31,222 nt of DNA, from positions 1 through 31,222 of IMG/VR virus record IMGVR_UViG_3300044630_005824; one strand, written 5' to 3'. Of the stretch, positions 8,801 through 20,800 are shown piece by piece. A model generated the notes under the pieces. It searched no databases and was not told where the DNA came from. It saw only the letters and a program-made list of their open reading frames with translations. The stretch is from a virus. The position numbers and the translations under genes were made by a program. Within the stretch, counting starts at the first letter, position 1, and each line of letters opens with the position of its first letter.

Positions 8801-11800
8801 GGTTGGCAAACTGCTGCGGCAAGCAGTCAGCAATATCAACAATTTAAATTTACATACACTGGACAAACACTAAAACTTGACGTGGCAGTTGGTACTGCTA
8901 CAGTGCTGCCACCGATGAAAATTTATGTAAGTTCAGATTTCTTGGCGCCAGACGAATACAGTTATGTTGTGAGCACCGACAGCACAACTATCACACTGCT
9001 TAACACTTATTTGCCCACTGACATCATTGAAGTGTTGGTATTGAGTGATCAAACTAGTGCTACTGCGTTTTATCAGGTGCCAATTAATTTACAAAACAAT
9101 CCGTTGAATACCAACAGTCCCAGTTTTACACTGGGTACCATTCGTACTCATTATGAAAGCATCTGCGAAAACTTGATGACATTGTCTGGACCAGTTAATG
9201 GTGCAAACAACACCAGAGATCTGGGTAATCTTGTGCCTTACGGTGCAACCATACTGCAACAAAGTTCTCCGTTGACCTTGGCTGGGTATTTTTTGCGCAG
9301 TGAAAAATACAACATATTCTCTAGCCTGCAATACAACAGCAATGAATATTTGAAATTCAAAGGCCAGATGCTGAACACTGCAATTCAACAAGTGGTTCAA
9401 TTTCAAACTGCTGGCGAAATATTAGATATTGCCATGGCAGATATCACACTGGGACGTATTGAAACACAGCCATTCTACTGGAGCGACATGATACCTGCAG
9501 GTGCAGTGTATCAAACCACAACATATACCATATCAAATACCACCAACGATACATTTGATATTATTAATGTGTACAATTACACATCAGCCAACTACCTGGG
9601 TATGAATGTGTATTTGAATGGAGTAATTCTCACCAGAGATCTTGATTACGCAGTGGCCACAGATGGTCCTAGAATTGTTGTATCAGTGACATTGACATTA
9701 GGTGATGTTCTCACCATAAATGAGTACTCTGCTACCTATGGTAGTTTTGTGCCCAATACTCCTACAAAACTAGGCTTGTATCCTGCTTACCGTCCAGAAA
9801 TTGTCACACAGAAGACCAGTTCAGGCACACAAACAGTGATTGTTGGGCACGATGGCAGCATTACAAAGACATTTGGCGACATTAGAGATGATGTGTTATT
9901 GGAATTCGAAACTAGAATATACAACAACTTGAAATTGGATGGAAATCCCGTGCCCATCAGCATTGCAGAAGTGCTGCCTGGACAGTTTAGAACCACCGGC
10001 TACAGCACAACTGATATCAACAACATCCTGGCCACAGACTTTTTGAGTTATGTGGCCTGGAACAAACTGGATTACAAAACACAAGATTACTCAGCTGTCA
10101 ATGAATTCACTTGGAACTACAGTGGAAGTACCAGTCGATTAGATAATGATGCATTGCCCGGCGCATGGCGCGGGATCTATCGTTACTACTATGACACTCA
10201 ACAGCCTGCAGAAACACCGTGGGAAATGTTGGGATTCTCAATTCGTCCAGTCTGGTGGAATCTGGTGTACGGCGATGGTCCATACACTCAAGACAACTTG
10301 GTGTTGTGGGACGACTTGGAAGCAGGTTACGTGGCAGACCCTGTTGCATCATATTATCTTCCTGAATATGCAAGACCTGGACTAACGTCAGTCATTCCCA
10401 CTGGCACAGAAGGCGAGTTGTCAAGCCCGTTTGATTCGGTTGTGGGCACATATAATGATACCACATTCCGCAAGAGTTGGAGTGTAGGTGACGGCGGCCC
10501 TGTAGAAGCATCGTGGTGGAACTCTAGTGCATATCCATTTGCTGTCATGCGACTGTTGGCGCTTACCCGTCCTGCCAAATTCTTTGCATTGTTTGCAGAT
10601 CGTGACTTGTACAAATTTGACGCAGACCTTGATCAGTACCTTTACAACAAGCGTTATAGATTGAATGCCAATGATTTGGAAATATACGGCAACGGAGTCA
10701 GCAAGGCCAGTTACATTGACTGGATTGTGGACTTTAATCGACAAAGTGGAGTAGACAGCACTGCTGACCTCACTGCTGACCTTGGTGCATTAGATGTGAG
10801 ATTGTGCTACAGAATGGCCAGTTTCTCAGACAAACAGTACATCAAAATTTACACTGAAAAGTCCAGCCCCAACTCAACCAACACAACTTTCTTGATTCCT
10901 GACGAAAGTTATGACTTGGTATTGTACAAGAATCAGCCATTTGATCGAGCCAGTTATTCAGCAGTGGTAATACAAAAAGTTGCAGGTGGCTACGCAGTGT
11001 TTGGCTACAGCACATCACAACCGTACTTCAACATAATTCAAAGTATCTACGCTGGACGTTTGCAAACTTACAGTGCAGGCGGCATCAGTGTACAAGTACC
11101 TACGTTTTACACAAACAATGTTACACAAATTCCATATGGATTTATTTTTGCTAGTGAAACCGCAGTGTCAGACTTTTTGTTGAGTTACGGACAATACCTG
11201 GAGCGACAAGGCTTGATATTCGACAATCGTGTCAATGGGTATGAATTAAACTGGGCACAAATGGTCAATGAGTTCCTGTACTGGAGTCAGCAGGGCTGGG
11301 ATGAAAATGCTTTGATCAATTTGAATCCATTGGCATTCAGACTCAGCATTTTTCGTGAGCAGGCTGTGGTAGACAGCATTGCTGCACAAACATCTGACAA
11401 CATATTGTTGGATCAGAATCGTAGAGAGTTGCCCACACGCAATCTCATTATCACACGACTGGACAATACATTTACAACAGAACCAGCTACAGATCAAACA
11501 CTGAGTTATATTGATTTAAAATACACTTCATATGAACACATGATTGTGTTGAAAAATACCAGTGTGTTTGGCGATCTGATTTATCAACCTGTGACCGGTG
11601 CTCGTCAAAGTCGACTAAATTTGATTGCTGTGACCACCACCGAATGGAATGGCTCAGTAGATGCTCAAGGCTTTATTCTCAATCAAGATAACATTCAAGA
11701 GTGGAACTCATACACAACATATACCAAAGGCGAAATTGTCAAGTACAAAGGTGCTTATTGGTCTGCTGCATCTATCGTCCAACCCACAGCAGTGTTCAAT

Positions 11801-14800
11801 GCCAATGATTGGTTGGCCAGCGACTATACACAAATAGAATTAGGGCTGTTGCCCAACTTGGCCAACAAAGCCAATCAATTGCAAAACAGTTACAACATTA
11901 ACGGTGCCAATCTTGAAAGCGACAACGATTTGTTGAGTTATGGCTTGATTGGATTCCGTCCACGACAATACATGACATCATTGAACCTTGATGATGTGAG
12001 TCAATTGAATGTGTATCGACAGTTCCTGGGCAGCAAAGGAACCATACTCAGTGCTGAATTATTTGCTCAGGCCAACCTGGGCAAGGAGTCTGCAGACTAC
12101 AGCATTTACGAAAATTGGGCGGTACAACGTGCAGTGTACGGTGCCAATGCCAATCGCAGCTTCTTCCAGTTACGATTGAATCGTGCGTTGTTGGATTCCA
12201 ACCCCAGTTTGATACAAATTGTCAATCCGCAAGAGACCAGTCAAGCAGACCAAACTATTTTGGTGTCAGATTTGTGGCGTCAAAGTTACAATATTACTTC
12301 TCCAGATATCCTACCAGTTACTACCACATTGCCCACAGATATTGCATTGCCCACAGCAGGTTATGTGAATCTTGACGATGTGGACATCACAGTGTTTGAC
12401 ATTGATAACACCGATAGCCTGGCCGCAAACATCAACTCAATTGGTGTTGGTACAAATGTATGGGTAGCAAAAATCAATGCATACGACTGGGCCATTTACA
12501 GAACTCAATCAGTGCCAGGCACTATCAATCATGTGTGTGACAACTTAGATGGAACCAGTTTGGTTATATTCTCTGGACAGCACGGACTCACGGTCAACGA
12601 CAAACTGGTCATACGATTCTTTGACACTGAAGTGGATGGTGTGTACACTGTACTCAGTGTGGTAAGTCTTGACACAATTACCGTAGCATTTAGTTTCACT
12701 GGCGACCGCACTGTGGTCAACGGTACAGGACTAGGTTTTACTTTGCAAACACAACGTGTTGCACAAGCCAGTGACATATTGAATCTTCCTTATGCCAATA
12801 CAATTGAACCAGGGGCCAAAGTCTGGGTAGACGACAACGGCAATGGTTTATGGACAGTGCTTGAAAAACAAGAAGTGTTCACTGAACTGTTAGGATTGAG
12901 TCCTTCAGAAGTTGACCAAGGCGAACAATACGGCAGTTCAATAGCACAAGCACAAAACCGATTTGCTGCCTTGGTAGGCAGTCCAAGATATCGTTTCCCA
13001 GTGGGTGCTACCGAATGGGCTATTGCCAATGAGTATGTGACAGGTGCAATTGTGTATGTGCCAGATCCACTACAAACAGAATTTTTCTATGCACCTGCTC
13101 CTGTGCCACAAGGCATCAGTATCTATAACACTGCATACTGGACTCCGTATCCATTGACCAACTTGCCACCACGTGGCGGAGTTTATGTGTACGTCAAAAG
13201 CGACAGCAATGTATACGCACCAGTCAGTGCCCTGGCACCCAATGACGCTGTGTTAAGTCTTGATGTATTAGATGTCAGCGGCGGGCCATTCAACGGCCAA
13301 ACTGCGGCACGTGAGTATGGCACCAGCGTAGATTTTGGCGATCAAACCTGGGCAGTAGCAGGGGCTCCAGGCAGCCTGGGATCAACTGGCGCTGTGGACA
13401 ATGGATATGCTGTGGTGATTTTTAGAGATCCACAACTAGCAGCACCAGGCAATATTCCTTATGGACAATGGCAATTGCTGACCAGCCCAGGGTCTACCAC
13501 TGGTGCTGAAGAATTTGGATACAGCGTGGCAATCAGCCAAGATGAACGTTGGATTTATGTTGGCGCACCTGGTGCAAACGCGGTGTATGCATACGGTCGA
13601 GTGGACTGGCAATTACAAAATCTCAAAGCAGTTGGCGACGGAGTTACTACTAATTACTTTATTGGTGACGTAATCAAAATTGATGCTGACACCCAACTCA
13701 CTGTCAGCGTTGATGGTGATGAACAAATCTTGGGTGCAGACTACACAGTGGTAAACTCATTTACCATGGTTGTGTTTACTACACCACCTGCAGAAGGCAA
13801 TGCTGTTGAAATTATTAGAACCAGTCGTAAGATTCTTGACTATCAAGCCACTTACGATGTAAGTCAATCAGCAACCTCAGGGTCAGGCACAGGAGCCAAG
13901 TTTACTGTGGTGTATCAACGCAATGAAGTTGGTCAACCAGCAGCCGGCAAAGGTCTTGTTTCCGTCACAACGCCTGGCACAAACTACACAGTGTCTGACA
14001 CTATAACTCTTAGTGCCGCCGGTTTTGGCGGAGATGTGGCCAATGGCAACATCACCCTCACAGTTACCAGCATTGGTGCTGGTGGAGCAGTTACTGGATT
14101 TTCTACAGCCTATGCGCCGTCGGTGTTGGCAACCACATTCTCATTGAATCAATACTTGTTCAGTGCTGACAACATTTACAGTTTTACATTGTTGGTAGAT
14201 GGCGTATTGCAACGTCCCAATATTGATTACACATTCAACAACTCCACATATGATGTGACATTTGCCGCAGCATCCAACCCACCTGCAGGTGCAAGTATTC
14301 TTGTACGTGCCGAAGGGTACTTTGAGTATGCTGGTACAATTACACATGCAGGATCTCAAGCAGGCGATAGATTTGGCCATAGTGTTAGTACCAGCACAGA
14401 CGGTCGACAAGTGCTTGTTGGCGCACCTTATACTACAGAATCCAGTTCTGCTGAGGCAGGCACAGTTTATGTGTTTGATCGAGACGTACAAAGATTCTTC
14501 TACGGCACAGAAGGATCAACTGTGTCATTCACAGTATTAGGATCTGTTGCAGAACCAGTGAGTGTGCTGGTCAACAACACTTTCTTTGTGAACGAATTGA
14601 GTGCAGCCCCTGACGAAACTGATACATTCTCCGTGAGTGGTAATACTGTTACCATACTTGGTGACTTGCAAGTAGGCGACATCATTGAAATTGAAACCAA
14701 TGATTTCCAATTTGTGCAATCTGTTAATCAAAACATAGTAGAAGAGTTCTCTAACTTTGGTTATGCTACAGACCTGTGCAGTTACAATTGCAGTTTGTAT

Positions 14801-17800
14801 GTTGGCGCACCAAACAGCAGTCTGCAACAATTAAAAGGTGGCATAGTTGAACGCCATATCAACCAAAGTCGTGCATACGGTATTACCACTGCCACAGTAG
14901 CCAATCCCAATTTAACCAATGGCAATACCATTAGAATTAACAATCAAGATGTTGTGGTTCCGGGTGCCTGGAACAATACCTCATCTTATGCAACAAATAC
15001 TGTGATTTACAATTTCAGTGCTGCCACTGCGGTGACCACAGTGTATCTAAGTTTGCAAAGTGTTCCGGCAGGAACTGCACTGTCCAACATATCATATTGG
15101 ACAACAATCACAACAACCACAGTCACAGCCAGTGCAGAAGTACGTGCGTTGGCCGCACAGATCAATGTGGATGTGCCCAATGTGCAGGCCACTGTAGATG
15201 CAGACGGATACTTAACTGTGGCAGTTAAAAACTCAGCAGCAGCACCAGTAGGCGATAAGTTAAATGTTGCTCCAGGCAGTGTTGGCACTACTTTTGCTGA
15301 CCTTGGTTTTGAAACTTATGTGTTTACTCAAACAATCAAGAGTCCTTATCCTGCAGACTATGCTGGATTTGGCAGCAGTTTGAGCATAGAGGACAGTGCT
15401 ATAAATTTAGTGGTTGGCGCACCACGAGGCACACTGTACTTGATCACAATTTTTGATCTCAACAACACAGTGTTTGACGAGGACGCCACAGACTTCTTTG
15501 ATCAAACTGTACAAAGTGGCGCTGTTTACACTTACGACTTGTTGGCCAGTGCTGCTCCATCAGTCAGCAATCCAGACAAATTTGTGTTTGGCCAACAAAT
15601 TGACAACCCCGATGTGGTATCATATGATCAATATGGCACAGCAGTAAACTATACTGATGGAGTGTTGTTTACAGGTGCTCCTGGCAACGAATTTGAAGAC
15701 AGCACACTTACTGCAAACTATGGACGAGTTTTTGTAAGCACTAACGAAACTCGCACTCCTTCTTGGTCTGTGTTGCGTGAACAAAAACCAGTGGTAGACG
15801 TGAGATTGTTAAACTCTGTTTATTCTTATGACCGACTTACATCAGCAACCACACAGTACTATGACTTTTTTAATCCACTGCAAGGCAAGATTCTTGGCGC
15901 AGCCAGACAAAATCTAGACTACATTGGTGCGGTAGACCCTGCCAGTTACAATGTTGGTCCAGTTGGTATACGTGGCACCACTTGGGGACAAAATCGTGTT
16001 GGCGAAACATGGTGGGATACTAGTTCAGTGCGATTTATTGATCCCAATCAAGATGACATTGTGTACGCAAGTCGTCGTTGGGGGCAAGTGTTTCCTGGCA
16101 GCACAGTAGATGTTTACCAATGGATTGTGAGCGCAACACCGCCTGCAGATTACACCGGTGAGGGAACTCCATACAGCATTGATAGTTATGTGATAAACAC
16201 TGTGTTGAGTGCCAATGGTATTTTTAATACTGAATATTATTTCTGGGTACGTGGCATAACTGCCACTGCCACACAAAAAGGCAAAACATTGCCAGTCAGC
16301 ACAGTGGCCAACTACATTGAGAATCCCAGAGCATCGGGCATAACTTATCTTGCACCCATTGATGCCAGCACAATTGCACTGTACAATGCTGGTGATTACA
16401 TCAATGCACAAGATACTATTATCAGCATTGAGTTTGACAAAGAATTAACCAATGACAATGTTCACGTTGAATATGAGTTGATTGCGCAAGATCGTGAAGA
16501 TGCATTTATCAGCAAGAATTTATACCGCAAAATGCAAGATAGTTTCTGTGGTGTTGATACCAACGGCAGTCTAGTGCCCGACATCAATCTTGGTGTGGCA
16601 GAACGGTATGGTGTGCAGTTCCGCCCGCGCCAAAGCATGTTTGTGGATAGATTTGCAGCGTTAAGAAACTACTTGACTCGTGCCAATGCAGTGCTGGCAA
16701 GATATACTATATCCGAAAGCCGACAATTTGTATTGTTAAACAGCAGCGAACCTGAGCCATTGCCAAGGTCGGGAGCATGGGACAAGCGTGTGGAGAATTT
16801 AGAAATACTAGAGTTTCAAAATATCAATATTGTGGCACTAGGATACAAATATCTAGTAGTCAGTGATTCCCGCAACAGAGGGCTGTGGACAATTTACACT
16901 GTTGAAGAAAGAGATACTGGTGCTGGCATTGTAAGAGTTTTGCAATTGACTCAGGTACAAAATTATGACACCACACAGTACTGGAGTTATGTCAATTGGT
17001 ATCGACCAGGATACAACAGTAGTAGTAAAATTATTGCCGAAGTTCCAAATGTGGCTGGGCTAGATACATTGAATGTATCTGTTGGAAGCAGTGTAAAAGT
17101 TACTGCCAACAGTCTGGGTAAATTTGAAATTTATCTACGTGGTGCTGCTGGATTTGAACGTGTGGGATTGCAAGATGGCACCATTGAATTTTCTGCACAA
17201 TTATGGGATTACCAACTAGGACGCTTTGGGTTTGACGTTGAAGTGTTTGACGCTCAGTATTATGACCAAGAACCTGTTATTGAAACACGCAAGATCATAC
17301 AGGCCATCAACGAAGAATTGTTCATTGATGACTTGCAAATTGAACGCAATCGTCAACTGACATTGATGTTCAACTTTGTGCTCAGCGAATTCGCTGCTCC
17401 TGAATGGCTGGTCAAGACCAGTTTGATTGACGTGGAACACAGAATTCGTAGTCTGACTAAATTTCAAAACTACAGTCGCGACAACCAAGAATTTGTGTTG
17501 GACTATATCCAAGAAGTCAAACCTTATCATGTTCAAGTCAGAGAATTTAATCTGAGATACAATGGTTTTGATCAATGGCTTGGGGACATGACTGACTTTG
17601 ATTTACCAGCATACTATAATACCAGTTTGCAGATACCTCAATTTACCAGCCCTATTTTGTTACCATATGCTCAGAGTACCGCATTTAATTCTGAAACCAA
17701 CACGCTAAGTGACTTACCAGCCAACTCCACAGTATGGGCATCTTGGCCATACAGCCAATGGTTTGAAAATTATCTGTTGAGATTAGATTCTGTACAATTA

Positions 17801-20800
17801 ATTGAAACAGGGTCTGGCTATACCGAACCCCCTGAAGTTGAGATTACTCCCAATCCTAACGATCCTGCACCAGAAGTTCTTGCTCAGGCTGTAGCAGTCC
17901 TTAATGGTGCAGGACAAGTGGTTGCTATAAATGTCACGGTCAATGGTGCAGGTTATCATTCCACACCAACAGTTACTTTCATTGGAGGCAACGGCACAGG
18001 TGCAGTGGCATATCCACGCATGACAAATGATGTTGTTCGACAATTCCGCACAGTAATTAGATACGATAGATTCCAATATCAAACCATAATCCAGACCTGG
18101 AGCAGTGAAGGTACTTACGAAAACGGAACTTTGGTTCGCTATGAAAATCGTGTATGGTCCGCACTCAATGCTGACGGAAGTTCAGCAGTGGTGGGCCCAA
18201 CGTTTGATCTAGAAAATTGGGTAATAGTCAATGCAGCCACATACACTTATCCAGGCAGCACACAAGCCACTGGATTGACCGGTGTTGACCGTACCATGGG
18301 CCTGTATGTGCCCGGCGCCAACGAATTTGGACTAGAATTACCATTGCTGGTAGATGGTGTTGACTATCCTGGTGTACAAGTTTGGGGCGATTACTTCACA
18401 GGTACGCAAACACTGGACGCAAACTATCAAAGCGAGTTCGCTGACATTTATCTTGGTGAACGTTTCAGTGACATCAACGTAGATGGCGGTGAGTTTGTTG
18501 GACCATATGAAGGTCATGCACCAGAAGAACTAGTAAATGGATCAGAGTACGACACATTGGACATGCGTATCTATACTCGTCCAGGTGCAGACTGGCAAAA
18601 CGACGGTCACGGTTTCCAAATTGGTACAATTCGTTACACATTTGAACCAGGCATTACATTTGATTACAGTTGGGCCGGGATTGTGGATCATCCATTCAAC
18701 ATCGTTGTGTCTAACTTGACTACTGGTCGAGTATTGGCCAGTGGTATTGATTATGTTGTTAATTGGGACGAAAGCACAATTACCATTGCTATCACTCCCA
18801 ACGTCGACTCGGGTGACATTATCAGTATAGATGTTTATGAAATTGGCGGCGGAAGTCAGTTGTTCAAAGGCAACTACACGGGCGTAGACGTAATAGCAGA
18901 CAACAAAACAATAATTGTTCCAGTTGGGTACAAAGAAATTGTAAACGTCTATGTATTTGTAAATGGCAACTTGGTAGCAATTCCAGAAGTTGCGCCATAC
19001 ACTGACAGCCAGGCATACAACATAAATGACACATATCAATCCATTGACATTGTATTCAACAACAATGCACTGGCAGTGACCAATACCGGGAATAATCTAG
19101 TCACTTGTAATAGTACCAGTGCGTTGACAATTGGGCAACCAATTGTTTTCTCTGGCACAGTTTTTGGTGGAGTTGTTGCAGCACAAGAATACTATGTGCA
19201 AAGTATTCTTAATGGAACACAGTTTTACATAACAGATATTGCAGGATCTACTGCCCCGTTGGCATTGACCACAGCGTCAGGACTAATGACTGGATCACCA
19301 AAAGGCGCATACTATCGTGCTGTTCAAACAGTTCCCCCTGGTATATTGTTGACCGATACGGATTATTGGATACCATTTGTTCCGTCTGTTCGCAGTAAAG
19401 TAACTATCACAGCTACCATCACAGCCACAGACGAGATATCAATGTTGATATCAGGAAACGCAACCAGTATCACAGTGACTGATACGCAAGCATTGGGCAA
19501 TGCCATTGTGTTGCTGGGATCAACTGCATCGTTGAGTGTGGGACAAACTGTCACATTCTCAGGTTATAGTTTAGGTGGGGTGTTAACAGGTACTACTTAT
19601 AATATTCTTAGCATTGTTGATGACTCAATGAGTGCTGTTACCATCACAGAGGACGGTGTCACGGAAGTTTCTTTGATTGATGACGAAGCTGCATGGGCTG
19701 GAGAACTGGTGGCAAAATTTGTTCCTACAACTTATCAAAGTTGGAGCACCCCAGTGATTGAAACGTTTGTTGTAGATCAAGAAATTATTGACAACAGTTC
19801 TGTAGAAATTGACAACGCACCTACTTTCAGCAATCCAGCTAACATGATCGTCATGATCAATGGATATAGAATACTTGGCCCAAGTTGCTTAGAATGGATC
19901 GGTGATGGCACCACAGCCAGTTTTGGACTACCACAACGTATGGGCACAAGTTTCTTACAGTCAACAATTGATGCTGTGAACGACATTCAAGTATATGTAA
20001 ATGGTGTTCTACAGAAACAATCATTTGGTGCAGAAGACGGAATGTATAGTGTTACCAACTGGGATGGTAGCAATACTCCTGGGCGACAAGTTGTGTTTGA
20101 GTCCGTTCCCGCTGATGGTACAGTTATTTTGATTGCAGTGAGCACTATTGCCGATTGTGAATTCGCATACAACCCTGTTGTGCCGGAATGTACATCTACA
20201 TTGCAAATTTCCAGCACACTTAACCTAGGCGATATTGTACAGGTTATTACCTGGAATGATACCAGACAACAAAATGCATTGACATTGACATTTGCCGGAC
20301 CGGTACAAACAGGTACAACAATTTTTCAAGCATATGATACCACAGACTATGACAGCCCAACACTGAATGATCCAACACAACCACTGCCTGGCGAGTTTGC
20401 TTTCGAAGTTGGCACATCAAGTCCAGTTAATGATTTTGACTTGTTACGTACCAACATTGATGCCAGCAGATTATGGGTAACATTAGACGGCTTGAGATTG
20501 TTCGAAGGCAGTGATTACACAATTCAAGGGCAATATTTGATACTAGCACAAGGTGCAATTGGTGCGGCTGAACAATTAATTGTAACTGAGTTCACTAATT
20601 CTGTTGTGCCTGAAGCAATAGCATTCCGCATTTTCCAAGACATGCGAGGAATACAAGCCACCTATAGAATGACCACAGCCACTACTACACAAGTGGCACA
20701 AGCAGTCAGTGCCACTGCTGATATAATTTATGTAGAAAACGCAGCGTCGTTGAGTGAACCTGACTTGCCTTCTGGAGTGTTTGGCATCATAACCATCGAC

